From CAZEFK01 sp964511405 (GTDB taxonomy: Bacteria; Pseudomonadota; Alphaproteobacteria; Elsterales; Elsteraceae), in NCBI GenBank assembly GCA_964511405.1, contig CAZEFK010000099.1, positions 1-26,026 on the forward strand: a stretch of DNA of 26,026 nucleotides. Reading direction: 5' to 3'. Positions 1 to 9,217 of the stretch are shown here, piece by piece. Both the position numbers and the translations under genes were made by a program. The notes under the pieces were generated by a model. It made no database searches, was not told where the DNA came from, and worked only from the letters and a program-made list of their open reading frames with translations. The number at the start of each line of letters is the position of its first letter. Position 1 is the first letter of the stretch.

Positions 1-812
1 GCACCGTCCACCTGATCTTCCAGCCGGCCGAGGAGGGCAAGGGCGGCGCCAAGGTGATGATGGACGAGGGGCTGTTCGAGCTGTTCCCGTGCGACGCCAT
101 CTACGGCATGCACAACATGCCGGGCCACGCCGTCGGCACCTTCGCGATCTGCGCCGGCCCCATGGCCGCGGCCAGCGACACCTGGACCGCCGAGTTCCAG
201 GGCACCGGCGGTCACGGCGCCTTCCCCAACCGCGGCACCGATCCCATGATGCCGGCGGCCAATTTCGCGCTCGCCACCCAGACCATCATCGGCCGCAACG
301 TCTCGGCGCTCGACGCCGCCGTGGTCAGCGTCGGCCACATCACCGCCGGCAACTATGATTCGCCCAACATCATCCCGTGCGACGTGATGGTGCGCGGCAC
401 CGCCCGCAGCTACACGCCCGCGGTCCGCGACCTGCTGGAGCGCCGGCTGGGCGAGCTGGCCACCAGCATCGCCGCCGCCTATGGCTGCACCGCCAAGTAC
501 CACTTCCAGCGCCGCTATCCGCCGCTGGTCAACGCGCCCGAGCAGACGGCGCTCGCGGTGCGGGTGGCGACGTCGCTGGTCGGCGCGGACAAGGTCGACG
601 GCAACACCACGCCGATCATGGGCGCGGAGGACTTCGCGTTCATGCTGCAGGTCAAGCCCGGCGCCTACATCATGATCGGCAACGGCGTCGATTCCGAGGG
701 CGGCTGCCACTACGTCCACACTCCGCACTACGACTTCAACGACGAGATCCTGACCCTGGGCGCCGCCTACTGGCTGGGCATCGTGGAGGCGGAGCTGGGC
801 GGCAACGCGTAG
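1..812 (+). CDS. M20 family amidohydrolase (hippurate/amino-acid amide hydrolase type), 3' part
   Basis: The reading frame is open from position 3 of the window, so the start lies upstream and about 270 residues are seen. It matches the M20D metallopeptidase/amidohydrolase family (HipO, IAA-amino-acid hydrolase, carboxypeptidase Ss1), which removes an acyl group from an amino acid using a two-metal centre. Visible family marks are QPAEEG at the window edge (the Glu pair serving as general base and metal ligand), HNMPG, the dimerisation-domain signature GGHGAFPNRGTDPM, the substrate-side RGTARSY, and the C-terminal MGAEDFAFM with its metal-binding Glu. The C-terminal HTPHYDFND is also typical. 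The first metal-binding Asp/His lie outside the window. The gene ends with TAG nine bases before the next ATG. The family assignment is secure; the natural substrate cannot be read from the sequence. Confidence 0.93.
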   Translation, partial: TVHLIFQPAEEGKGGAKVMMDEGLFELFPCDAIYGMHNMPGHAVGTFAICAGPMAAASDTWTAEFQGTGGHGAFPNRGTDPMMPAANFALATQTIIGRNVSALDAAVVSVGHITAGNYDSPNIIPCDVMVRGTARSYTPAVRDLLERRLGELATSIAAAYGCTAKYHFQRRYPPLVNAPEQTALAVRVATSLVGADKVDGNTTPIMGAEDFAFMLQVKPGAYIMIGNGVDSEGGCHYVHTPHYDFNDEILTLGAAYWLGIVEAELGGNA

Positions 813-821
813 GGACGGGTC

Positions 822-1172
822 ATGGGCAGGGCACCGCTCGCCGATCCGATTTTGACGCGCTTCCGCGCCGTCCTCGATGACCTCTATGGGTCGCGGCTCG
901 AGCGCGTGGTGCTGTTCGGCTCACGCGCCCGCGGCGACGCCCGGCCCGATTCCGACTGCGTCGCCGGGTATTGCCGCACCGGCCTGATGTTCGACCGCGG
1001 CGTCGCGATTGATGCCCTGCCGGTTCATCCCCGGATCAGGTCGAGCAGATCCGCCTCGGACAGGCGGGCCGCCGCGTCCGCCCCTTCCAGCAAGGCGTCG
1101 GCAAGGTCGCGCTTGCGCCGATGCAGGGCCACGATGCCCTCTTCGATGCTGTCCTTGACGATCAGCCGATAG
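822..1172 (+). pseudogene. MNT-type nucleotidyltransferase remnant with internal deletion
   Basis: The ORF opens at ATG 822, ten bases after the amidohydrolase stop. Its first 45 residues are a normal minimal-nucleotidyltransferase N-terminus with the GSRARGDARPDSD signature. Families of this kind continue with a second catalytic Asp two residues after the last Asp (D-x-D) and an acidic beta strand. Here the sequence runs straight into Cys-Val and then into TGLMFDRGVAIDALPV, which resembles a segment normally found roughly 35-45 residues further on. The middle, with the remaining catalytic Asp, therefore appears to have been lost by an in-frame deletion. From about position 1025 onward the frame is simply antisense to the 3' end of the helicase gene and shows no family similarity. 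Such proteins are usually the toxin-side half of HEPN/MNT pairs, but no HEPN partner is present. Likely non-functional. Confidence 0.6.
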
Positions 1173-4100
1173 ATGGTGACGGGCCGGGTCTGGCCGATCC
1201 GGTGCGCCCGGTCCGAGGCCTGGTCCTCCACGGCGGGGTTCCACCACGGATCCAAATGCACGACATAGTCGGCGCCGGTGAGGTTGAGACCGACGCCGCC
1301 GGCCTTCAGGCTGATCAGGAACAGGGCGCCCTCGCCCGCCTGGAAGGCCGCGACCCGCTTCTCGCGCTCGCGCGCCGGCGTCGAACCGTCGAGATACTGG
1401 TAGGGGATGCCGGCCGCATCGAGCGAGCCGCGCAGCTTGTCCAGATGGCCGACGAATTGGCTGAAGACCAGCGCCCGATGCCGGTTGCGGCGCAGCTCGT
1501 CGATCAGCTCCAGCACGGCGGCATGCTTGGCGGCGGGCACCGCGGCCTTGGCTTCGACCAGCGCCGGATGGCAGCAGGCCTGCCGCAGCCGCATGATCTC
1601 GGCCAGGATATGCATGCGGGTCTGGCCGTCGCCCGCCTCGGCCAGGCGGTCCAGCGCCCGCCGGCGGAGCGCCTCGTAGAAGGCCCGCTCCTCGGCGCCC
1701 ATCTCCACCAGCAGCGTCTGTTCGGTCCGCGGCGGCAATTCCGCCAGCACCGCTGCCTTGCTGCGGCGCAGCAGGAAGGGACGCAGCAGGGCTTTCAGCG
1801 CCGCCCGAGCGCCGGCGTCCTGGCCTTGCTGGATGGGCGTCGCGAACCGGCGCTGGAATGCCTGCCGGCTGCCGAGCAGGCCCGGATTGACGAACCGGAA
1901 CAGGCTCCACAGTTCGTCGAGATCGTTCTCCACCGGCGTGCCCGACAGCGCCAGCCGGAATCCGGCCTGTAGCCGTAGGCTCGCCTTGGCGCGCAGGGTC
2001 TCGGCATTTTTGATCGCCTGGGCTTCGTCGAGCACCGCCGCGGCCCACGACACGGCCGTCAACCGCTCCTCCGCGCGGACCAGCAGGCCGTAGGAGGCAA
2101 TCACCACGTCGCCGGGCCCCAGGGCGGCCAGCAAGTCGCTGCGATCGCCGGCCTCGGCCAGGCGGTGGACGTTGAGGCCGGGGGCGAAGCGGGCGAGCTC
2201 GGCCTCCCAGTTGCCGCAGACCGAGGTCGGCGCCACCACCAGGCAGGGCCCCTGCGGCGCCAGCGTGGCCATCACGGCGATCGCCTGCACCGTCTTGCCG
2301 AGCCCCATGTCGTCGGCCAGGCATGCGCCCGCGCCCCACCGCGCCAGACGCGCCAGCCAGGCGAACCCCGCCATCTGATAGTCGCGAAGCTCGGCCTCGA
2401 AGCCGGGCGCCAGTACGGGTTGCCAGGCGGCGGCCTCGTCCAGGCGCCGCGCGAACGCCCGCCAGTGCGGATCGGCCTTCAGCGATCCGGCATCGTCCAG
2501 CAGGTCGCGGACTGCGATGGCTGCCGCCCGCGACAGCTTCACGCCGCTTCCCTGAGTCTCGCCCAGCAGCTTGAGGCGGTCGAGCTGAGCCCGGAAATGC
2601 CGGTCCAAGGCGACAAAGTCGCCATTGTCGAGCGGGACGAAGCGGCCCTGCGCCCGGGACAGCCGCTCCAGCAGGTCCTGAAGGTCGAGCACGCGGTCCT
2701 CGTCGACCGTCACGCTGCCGCCGAAGGTGAACCAGTCGGCAGCCCCGTTGACGCTCGCCTTCAGGCTCGTGGCCGTGAGGTCGCCGCGCACAGCCAGCGT
2801 TCGGCCTTCGGGCCATTCCAGGGTGACTGGCTCCGGCAAGGCGCGCAGCTCGGCCAGTAGCTCCAGACTGGATGACAGGTCGTCAAGCGTCCAGTCCGGC
2901 CCCTCGCCGCCAAGGCTGGGACAGGCGCCGGCGAGCGCCTGCGCCGCGGCCTGCTCCCGCCCGAGATCGCGGCGGACCCGAACAAGCCGGCCGGCAATCT
3001 GCGCATTGACCATTCGGCTGCCGACGCCCGGCAGGAAATGAGGGCCGTCGGCGCCGAACGGGCGCACCACCAGCGAAACCTTGAGCCCCGCACCCAGCGG
3101 CGTCAAACGAACCACGGGGGCGGCGATGCCCTCGTCGATGCTGCCGTCGTCCAGGTCGGTCGCGTCCAGGCGGACCGGCAGGCCGGGCGCCGCGGTGCGC
3201 GCCAATGCGGCAAGCCGATCGCGCGCGCCGGCCGGGACCTGGATCCCTCCGGGTCCCAGCATCGAGGCGACCGCCACGGCGTTGTCGTCCACGATGACCA
3301 CCCGCCAGCGTCCCGGCGCCTCCACTTCGATGATCGCGCCGGGCTCGACGGCAGCGTGCGACAGCGCCAGTCGGAAGCCCGTCTGGCCCGCCGACACCAC
3401 CAGCTCCGGCCGGCCGGCGACCAGCTCGACCGGGACGGCCGGCGCGCGCCGGTCGAACACCCGGGGATGCCCGACCAGGGCCGGCAGGGTCAGCGCGGGC
3501 TGGATCTCGTATTCGTCCTGGCCGTAGCGGTTCCAGCCGTCAACCACGCGGATGGTGCGGGCCGCGCGACGATCGTGATCGTCCAGATAATCGAGTTTCG
3601 GATCGCCGGCCTGCAGCCGCTTCAGCGCGACCGCACGGCCCGCGCTCCAGCCGCCGCGTGCCTGGACCGCCTGTTCCAGGGGCTGGATCCCGCCGCCATC
3701 CGGATCGACCATCCATACCAGCCGCCGCGGCTTCACCGCCGGCTCGGCCGTCGGCGGTGTCCCGGCCGGCGCCAGCAGCGCCTCGACGCTGTCCAGGACC
3801 CGCTCCCAGGGCTCCTTCTGCTTCAGCAGGCCGGTGAAGCGCAGCCTGACCTCCCGATCCGGCGCGGCCAGCAGCGCACGATATCTCGCAGGGGTCTCCG
3901 ACACCCGCTCCAGTGTTTCGGCGACGACTCCCGCCACCAGGGGCAGCGTGTGCTCGACCAGGCGAAACAGTCGCGCGAACTGTCCGACGTCGCGCCTGGC
4001 CCGTTCGTGACCGACCAGCAAGGCGGCAATCCCGCCCAACGCCGTCTCGAGCGGTGGCGGATTGATCACCCACGCCGCCCCCAGGCTTGCGCCGGCCTCA

Positions 4101-5149
4101 TGGTTCGCCCGGCCGTGCCGGTTGCGGGCCAGTTCGAGCAGCGCGCGGATCGCGACGAACCCGGGAGATCGCTCCTTGCCCTCAAGGCCGTCTTCGATCT
4201 CGGCATGCAGGGCGGCGTCGTCGGCGCCGACCAGAGCGGTCAGGCGGAGCAGCTCCAGATGGTCGGGAAGCCGGCCCTTGCGCTTGCGCGTGACCTTGCG
4301 GTGCAGGCGCAGCGCCTCGGCGAAGCGGGCGACGGCGCCCGGGATGTCGCCCGACAGCAGCGCATGCGCCCCGGCATAGGTCGGCACCAGATCCTCGCGC
4401 AGGCCGGGGGGCGGCGCGGCAATGTGCTCGGCCAGGCTGGCGAGCCGTCCGTGCAGCAGGTCGGCGTCGGCGACCAGGGGCCAGAGCGGCAGCAGAGCGG
4501 GGTCGGCCCGACAGTCGCGCCGGGCCTGCTCGACCAGTTCGTCATGGTCAGGGACGGGCAGGCCGGTCGCGATCAGCCGCTCGGTCTTGGCTGAGAGAAT
4601 CGCCGCCTGGAAGACCGGGGCGCGGGTCGACAGCCACGCCGCCCCCACGTGGGCGGACGCGAAGGCCTTGGCGATCGCGCCGAGCGCCGTCCGGCAATGA
4701 CGCGCCCGCAGTTCCTGGAGCCGGTTGAACTCGTCGACATCGTTGAGATGGACGGCCAGACGCATCCAGCGATCGGTGTCCGCCTCGACCGTCTTCGAAT
4801 CGTACCAATGGCGGTTCGGCTGGTCCGGCGGCAGCACGTCCCGGACGGCGCGCAGCAAGGCCTGGCCGGCGGGCGACGACAGCGCTTCGGCGATCAGGCG
4901 GTCCCGGTGCGCTGTCGGATAGGCCAGCGTCTCGTCCAGCAGCCCCTTGGCCTGCAGGCGCTGGAGAATCGGGTTGAGCGTCCGGGCGCTCCACGCCCGG
5001 CCATCGGGGCCGGCGCCGAGGCGGCCGAGGCAATCCAGGAATACGGCCCGGGACGTGGCTTCGCCGATCAGCGCCTTGAGGTACAGGACCTGCTGCTCAG
5101 GGTCGGTCCGGCCGGCAACGGGGCGGGTAAGAAGCTCTATCGGCATCAT
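1025..5149 (-). CDS. Large SNF2-family DEAD/DEAH helicase (Swi2/Snf2-type ATPase)
   Basis: This 1374-residue protein starts at a tandem ATG ATG pair (5149). The C-terminal 480 residues are a complete SNF2 motor. The Walker A motif ADDMGLGKT has its Lys at about residue 952, followed by the DEAQ Walker B box at 1041-1044 and SGTPVEN (motif III). Then comes a helicase C-terminal lobe with LVFSQFV, GVGLNLTGADYV, DPWWNP and the arginine-finger motif SDRAHRIGQT near 1315-1320. The first 900 or so residues lack an enzyme motif; they look mostly alpha-helical, then beta-rich before the motor, as in other long bacterial SNF2 proteins (HepA/RapA-like in the motor only). Such proteins translocate on double-stranded DNA and remodel protein-DNA or RNA polymerase complexes; the bacterial role is poorly known. 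It is convergent with the nucleotidyltransferase remnant, and their 3' ends overlap. There is no neighbouring restriction or DISARM-type gene, so a defence role is not supported here. Confidence 0.93.
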   Translation of the reverse strand: MMPIELLTRPVAGRTDPEQQVLYLKALIGEATSRAVFLDCLGRLGAGPDGRAWSARTLNPILQRLQAKGLLDETLAYPTAHRDRLIAEALSSPAGQALLRAVRDVLPPDQPNRHWYDSKTVEADTDRWMRLAVHLNDVDEFNRLQELRARHCRTALGAIAKAFASAHVGAAWLSTRAPVFQAAILSAKTERLIATGLPVPDHDELVEQARRDCRADPALLPLWPLVADADLLHGRLASLAEHIAAPPPGLREDLVPTYAGAHALLSGDIPGAVARFAEALRLHRKVTRKRKGRLPDHLELLRLTALVGADDAALHAEIEDGLEGKERSPGFVAIRALLELARNRHGRANHEAGASLGAAWVINPPPLETALGGIAALLVGHERARRDVGQFARLFRLVEHTLPLVAGVVAETLERVSETPARYRALLAAPDREVRLRFTGLLKQKEPWERVLDSVEALLAPAGTPPTAEPAVKPRRLVWMVDPDGGGIQPLEQAVQARGGWSAGRAVALKRLQAGDPKLDYLDDHDRRAARTIRVVDGWNRYGQDEYEIQPALTLPALVGHPRVFDRRAPAVPVELVAGRPELVVSAGQTGFRLALSHAAVEPGAIIEVEAPGRWRVVIVDDNAVAVASMLGPGGIQVPAGARDRLAALARTAAPGLPVRLDATDLDDGSIDEGIAAPVVRLTPLGAGLKVSLVVRPFGADGPHFLPGVGSRMVNAQIAGRLVRVRRDLGREQAAAQALAGACPSLGGEGPDWTLDDLSSSLELLAELRALPEPVTLEWPEGRTLAVRGDLTATSLKASVNGAADWFTFGGSVTVDEDRVLDLQDLLERLSRAQGRFVPLDNGDFVALDRHFRAQLDRLKLLGETQGSGVKLSRAAAIAVRDLLDDAGSLKADPHWRAFARRLDEAAAWQPVLAPGFEAELRDYQMAGFAWLARLARWGAGACLADDMGLGKTVQAIAVMATLAPQGPCLVVAPTSVCGNWEAELARFAPGLNVHRLAEAGDRSDLLAALGPGDVVIASYGLLVRAEERLTAVSWAAAVLDEAQAIKNAETLRAKASLRLQAGFRLALSGTPVENDLDELWSLFRFVNPGLLGSRQAFQRRFATPIQQGQDAGARAALKALLRPFLLRRSKAAVLAELPPRTEQTLLVEMGAEERAFYEALRRRALDRLAEAGDGQTRMHILAEIMRLRQACCHPALVEAKAAVPAAKHAAVLELIDELRRNRHRALVFSQFVGHLDKLRGSLDAAGIPYQYLDGSTPAREREKRVAAFQAGEGALFLISLKAGGVGLNLTGADYVVHLDPWWNPAVEDQASDRAHRIGQTRPVTIYRLIVKDSIEEGIVALHRRKRDLADALLEGADAAARLSEADLLDLIRG

Positions 5150-5213
5150 GGTTGTAGGCTACGGTCACCGGCGCGTCTGACGCAATATGTTGTGTGGGTT
5201 GTCTCTCGGACGT

Positions 5214-6632
5214 CTAGCAGTGCCGGTAGTGCGTCCCGCTCAGAACCTCAGTTCGGGCGGCCATGTCGCCCGCCGGGGGTGCTGCAGGCCGGGACGCGGG
5301 CGCTGGCCGCAGCGCGCCCGCCAGGGGGCGCGTCCATTGGACCAAGGGCACCGCCGCCGCGGCGGCCAGCGGCGCCGCCGCGAGCCACAGGAACATGTCC
5401 GGGATGCTCCAGCCGGCCTGGACCATGGCGGCTACGGCCAGCGGGGCGCAGACTTGGCCGACCCGGCCCATGGCGAGTGCCGCGCCGATGCCCGACGAGC
5501 GCATGGTCGTGGGATAGATCAGGGCGCTGAAGCCGATCATGCCCGACGCGCCGATGCCGACGAACAGGCCGACCAGCCCGTCGCACAGCGCCGCCGCGGG
5601 GACCGACTGGCCGACGGTGCCGAGCGCCGCGGTCACGAGGCTGCCGACGACGAACGCCGGGGCCAGCGCCCGGATCGGACCGCACAGCTCGAGCAGCCGG
5701 CCGGCGACCGCCATGCCCAGGAAGCCGCCGAGGCCATGGAAGCCGACCACGGTGGCCGCGGCCGCGGCGGACATGCCCTGCTGGCGCAGCAGGCTCGGCG
5801 TCCACAGCACCACGATGGCCAGGACCCCGAACGCCAGGAAGAACGGCACCCAGACCAGCACCGTGTTGGCGGCCCGGCCGTCGGCGAACAGCGCGCGCAC
5901 CGGCAGGCCGGGGGCCGGCGCCGCGGAGCGCGCCGGCAGCGCCGGGCCATGCTCCGGTGCCAGCCGCGCCAGGATCGGGCGCAGGCGATCCGCCGGGGCG
6001 CCCCGAGCGACCAGGAAGCGCAGCGATTCCGGCACGCGCCAGGCGATGGCCGGGGCCAGCAGCAGCGGCAGCGCGCCGCCGACATAGAACAGCGAGGGCC
6101 AGTCGAACGCGCCGACCAGCCAGGCATTGAGGAAGCCGCCCAGCATGCCGCCCAGCGGGAACCCGGCCCACAGCGCGCTGGTGACGGTCGCCCGGATGCG
6201 GGACGGCGCATACTCCGACGCCAGCGCCAGGAAGCTGGGCGTGGCGCCGCCCAGCCCCACGCCGGCCAGGAACCGGACGGCCAGCAGGACGGCGACGCTG
6301 TCGGCCCGGGCGGTCGCCGCGGTGAACAGGCCGAACAGGATCAGGGCGGCGACCAGCAGGCGCTTGCGCCCGAAGCGGTCGGCCAACGGCCCGAAGGCGG
6401 CCGCGCCGACCGCGGCGCCCAGCAACGCCGACGAGAACACCGCGCCGAGCCCGCTCAGCGGCATGCCGATCTTCGCGGCGATCGAGGGTGCGGCGACCCC
6501 GATCGAGAACGTGTCCCAGCCGTCCAGGACGGCCGCCGCGCCGCACAGCAGCAGGATGCCCTGTTGAAAGCGCGAGAGCGGCCGCTCGTCGATCAGGGCG
6601 CCGATATCGATGGTGGTGTCGGGTGCAGGCAT
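5214..6632 (-). CDS. MFS transporter, aromatic acid:H+ symporter (AAHS) type
   Basis: This is a 472-residue membrane protein of the major facilitator superfamily with about 12 hydrophobic segments. The start is ATG 6632, preceded by GAGAGGCCTCCCC and lying 11 bases after the hydroxylase stop; the open frame extends upstream but that part is antisense-like arginine-rich sequence. Family marks are the TM1 motif DGWDTFSIG (residues 37-45; AAHS members carry DG-aromatic-Asp), the loop 2-3 motif GPLADRFGRKR (81-91), and an RFLAGVGLGG segment in TM4. Members such as PcaK, BenK and MhpT import aromatic acids with protons. The position as last gene of an operon with an aromatic hydroxylase and an extradiol dioxygenase supports uptake of the pathway substrate. 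The C-terminal tail is long and rich in Ala and Pro. The exact substrate is unknown. Confidence 0.9.
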   Translation of the reverse strand: MPAPDTTIDIGALIDERPLSRFQQGILLLCGAAAVLDGWDTFSIGVAAPSIAAKIGMPLSGLGAVFSSALLGAAVGAAAFGPLADRFGRKRLLVAALILFGLFTAATARADSVAVLLAVRFLAGVGLGGATPSFLALASEYAPSRIRATVTSALWAGFPLGGMLGGFLNAWLVGAFDWPSLFYVGGALPLLLAPAIAWRVPESLRFLVARGAPADRLRPILARLAPEHGPALPARSAAPAPGLPVRALFADGRAANTVLVWVPFFLAFGVLAIVVLWTPSLLRQQGMSAAAAATVVGFHGLGGFLGMAVAGRLLELCGPIRALAPAFVVGSLVTAALGTVGQSVPAAALCDGLVGLFVGIGASGMIGFSALIYPTTMRSSGIGAALAMGRVGQVCAPLAVAAMVQAGWSIPDMFLWLAAAPLAAAAAVPLVQWTRPLAGALRPAPASRPAAPPAGDMAARTEVLSGTHYRHC

Positions 6633-6643
6633 GGGGAGGCCTC

Positions 6644-8239
6644 TCAAGCGCCGCGGACGCGGTCGAGCAGCGGGCGGGGATCGGCGGGCGCATGGTCCGC
6701 GCGCCAGGCGACATGCTGGTCGGGCCGGATCAGCGCCAGCCGGGCGCCGTAGAGCGCCGCCGCCCGCGGCTCGGCGACGCGCAGCACGGAAAGCGGCAGC
6801 CGGCCCGCCGCGGCGCGGACCAGCCGGCCCACGCCGGCGTCGTCGTCGGCCTCGTCGGCGGCGTCGGTCACCAGCAGGGTGAAGTCCGGGCCGAGCCGGT
6901 CGTAGAGCGACGCGCCGCCATCGAGCCACAGATGCGGCGCCAGATGGCCGGGACGGGCGGTGGGCCGGAACTCGGCGTGATGCCAGGGCGGCGGACTCGA
7001 CCCGTCGGCGACGACCAGCGGTGAGCCGTCGTAACCGAGGCCCAGCACCACGCCCAAGGTGTCGAACTCGCGGATCTTGCGGGCGCGGATCGTCGCCGCG
7101 GCCGCCGCCCCGAGCGCGCCTTCAGGCAGCAGATCGCGGGCCAGGACCGCGTTGTTGGCGACGGCCTCGTCGACGACGGTCCGGTGCACCGGCCGGCGCT
7201 CGGCCGCGTAGCTGTCCAGCAGGGCGGGGCCGCCCCAGTCACGCAGCGTCGCCGCCAGCTTCCAGCCGAGGTCGACCGCGTCGCCGATGCCCATGTTCAT
7301 GCCGTAGCCGCCGAACGGCGGATGCAGATGGCAGGCGTCGCCGGCCAGGACCACGCGGCCCTCGCGGTAGCGGTCCGCCACCAGGCTGTGGGCCGACCAC
7401 GGATCCAGCGACAGGATCTCGACCGGGATGTCACGGCCGGCGGCCCGGCGGATCGTCGCCGCCGCGCCGTCCGGAGTCGGCACGGCCGCGGCGTCGGCGA
7501 CCGGCTGGATGAAGTACCAGACATCGCCGCGGTCCATCGGACCGGTGATCGCCGGTGCGTCGGGATTGACCAGCCAATACATGATGGCCGGCGGGTGCGG
7601 ATGGGCCGCGGCCAATCCCGGCGAGCGGTAGACCACGCCATAATTGTGGCTGTAGGCGTAGCGCCCGGCCATGGCGATGCCGAGCTGCTTGCGCACGGTG
7701 CTGCGGGCGCCGTCGGCCCCCACGAGATGGGCGGCGCGGATCGTCAGCCGGTCGCCCGCGGCGGTCGCCGCCGTCGCGGTGACGCCATCGGCGTCCTGGG
7801 CAAAGGCCTCGAGCCGCGTTCCGAAGCGCAGCTCGACGGCCGGCAGGCTGGCGGCCCGTTCCCGCAGGACGGCCTCGACCGCATATTGCGGGATCCATTG
7901 CGCCGGCTCCGGAAAGCGCTCGTCGCGCCGCCGCGCGCCGTGGAAGGCGTTCTCGATGCGCGCCAGCGGTTCGCCGAACAACCGGGTGGCGAACAGCACG
8001 TCGGTCGGATAGGTGGCCGGGAGCGGTGCCGCAGCGCGGATCCGGTCGGCGATGCCCCAGCGCCGCATGTGGGTCATGGACCGCACGTTGGTGGTCTTGG
8101 CGCGCGGCTGGTTGCCGGTCCGCGCGTGCTGTTCCAGGACGGTCGTGCGGATGCCGCGCAGGCCGAGCTCGATCGCCAGCGCCAGTCCGACCGGCCCGGC
8201 GCCGGCGACCAGGACTTCGGTGTCCTGGGCGGTGGCCAT
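6644..8239 (-). CDS. FAD-dependent aromatic hydroxylase (PheA/TfdB/MhpA-type monooxygenase)
   Basis: This 531-residue class A flavoprotein monooxygenase uses NAD(P)H and O2 to hydroxylate an aromatic ring. It has the N-terminal dinucleotide motif GAGPVG (residues 13-18) followed by Glu at the end of beta 2 (VLEQH). The DG motif GADGARS lies at 174-180, and the FAD-ribityl motif GDACHLHPPFGGYGMNMG starts at 300. The last 100 residues fit the thioredoxin-like C-terminal domain of the phenol hydroxylase/MhpA branch. The ATG directly abuts the upstream dioxygenase stop (TGA then ATG, zero spacing), so translation is probably coupled. Because it shares a transcript with a ring-cleavage enzyme and an AAHS transporter, it most likely converts a phenolic acid to a catechol-type compound. 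Which ring substrate it takes cannot be decided from the sequence. Confidence 0.93.
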   Translation of the reverse strand: MATAQDTEVLVAGAGPVGLALAIELGLRGIRTTVLEQHARTGNQPRAKTTNVRSMTHMRRWGIADRIRAAAPLPATYPTDVLFATRLFGEPLARIENAFHGARRRDERFPEPAQWIPQYAVEAVLRERAASLPAVELRFGTRLEAFAQDADGVTATAATAAGDRLTIRAAHLVGADGARSTVRKQLGIAMAGRYAYSHNYGVVYRSPGLAAAHPHPPAIMYWLVNPDAPAITGPMDRGDVWYFIQPVADAAAVPTPDGAAATIRRAAGRDIPVEILSLDPWSAHSLVADRYREGRVVLAGDACHLHPPFGGYGMNMGIGDAVDLGWKLAATLRDWGGPALLDSYAAERRPVHRTVVDEAVANNAVLARDLLPEGALGAAAAATIRARKIREFDTLGVVLGLGYDGSPLVVADGSSPPPWHHAEFRPTARPGHLAPHLWLDGGASLYDRLGPDFTLLVTDAADEADDDAGVGRLVRAAAGRLPLSVLRVAEPRAAALYGARLALIRPDQHVAWRADHAPADPRPLLDRVRGA

Positions 8240-9187
8240 TCAGACGGCCTCCAGGTTGCGGACGAACTCGGGCGGCGGCTCGGGCCCCCACAGATAGAAG
8301 CTGTTCTCGACAGGATGGTCGGCCGCCGGCCAGTCGCAGTCGGCCCCAACATGGTCGATGCCGAAGGAGTATTCGGAATAGCTGCCCCAGGGGTCGCGGA
8401 CATAGTGGAAGTAGTTCGAGCCCAGGACATGCCGGCCGAGACCCCAGCCGGCGCGATGGCCCTTTTCGGCCATCGCCATGGCGCCGAGGCCGATGTCGTC
8501 GATCGCGCCGACGTCCCAGCTGCAATGGTGGAAGCCCGGGGCCTCGGACTTGGCGAACGCGATCAGGTGATGGTCGCTGCCGTGGGCGCCGTGCAGGAAG
8601 GCGATGACGTCGCCGGCGCTGTCGGACAGCCGCAGGCCCAGCACCTCGACATAGAAGCGGGCGGCGCGCGGCACGTCCGGCGAGAACAGCAGGACATGCG
8701 ACAGGCGCCGCGGCTGGACCGGCGCGGCGGCGCCCCGGAGCGGCGCCGCGCGATGGGCGGTCGCGGCCGGACGCGGCACCGCACCGGCCTTGCGGTCCGG
8801 GCTCGACTTGCCGGCGATGCGCAGCTCGACCGCCGTGCCGTCCGGATCCGTGAGCCACAGGCTGTCGACGCCGGGTTCGGCCTGCGGCGGCGCTGAGCGT
8901 AGCAGGCCGCGGGCGCGCAGCCGGTCGGCGAAAACAGGCAGGTCGTCGGCGAACACACCGAACGACAGGTAGCCCAGGCGTTTGCGCGGGCCCGGCGTCA
9001 GTCGCCCCCAGCGATGGGGCAGCGCGACGGCCGAAAGGGCCAGATCGGCCCCGTCGGCTTCGGCGTGCAGGCCGAAGTCGCGATAGAACTGCTGGGCCTC
9101 GGCCAGGTCCGGCACGGCGAAACTGAAGTGATCGAGCGAATGGACCGCCAGGACATCCGGGCGGCGCGCGTGGTTCGACTCCAGCAT
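8240..9187 (-). CDS. Type I extradiol ring-cleavage dioxygenase (VOC superfamily)
   Basis: This 315-residue protein has two vicinal-oxygen-chelate domains, at about residues 14-125 and 160-280, as in BphC-type 2,3-dihydroxybiphenyl or catechol 2,3-dioxygenases. The catalytic C-terminal domain retains the Fe(II) triad pattern: His164 (LSHVLL), His at 220/221 (GFHHCSWDV) and Glu272 (SEYSFG). The second-shell His253 and Tyr262, in the segment before DPWG, are also present. An Ala/Pro-rich linker (about 132-158) separates the domains and is longer than usual. The start is ATG 9187 with GGGGAGGA seven bases upstream. It is expected to open a catechol ring beside the hydroxyls, giving a yellow ring-fission product. 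The adjacent hydroxylase probably makes its substrate. Activity is well supported by intact ligands; the substrate is unknown. Confidence 0.92.
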   Translation of the reverse strand: MLESNHARRPDVLAVHSLDHFSFAVPDLAEAQQFYRDFGLHAEADGADLALSAVALPHRWGRLTPGPRKRLGYLSFGVFADDLPVFADRLRARGLLRSAPPQAEPGVDSLWLTDPDGTAVELRIAGKSSPDRKAGAVPRPAATAHRAAPLRGAAAPVQPRRLSHVLLFSPDVPRAARFYVEVLGLRLSDSAGDVIAFLHGAHGSDHHLIAFAKSEAPGFHHCSWDVGAIDDIGLGAMAMAEKGHRAGWGLGRHVLGSNYFHYVRDPWGSYSEYSFGIDHVGADCDWPAADHPVENSFYLWGPEPPPEFVRNLEAV

Positions 9188-9217
9188 TCCGGATCCTCCC
9201 CTACATGGTTCTTGCGA

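Noticed and set aside
822..1172. Intact nucleotidyltransferase antitoxin of a HEPN/MNT pair
   Set aside because: The second Asp of the D-x-D motif and the following strand are missing, the tail is antisense to the helicase gene, and no HEPN gene is present.
1025..5149. SNF2 helicase as part of a DISARM or other anti-phage system
   Set aside because: No methyltransferase, DUF1998, phospholipase D or other defence partner is adjacent; neighbours are metabolic genes. Large stand-alone SNF2 proteins are common in bacteria.
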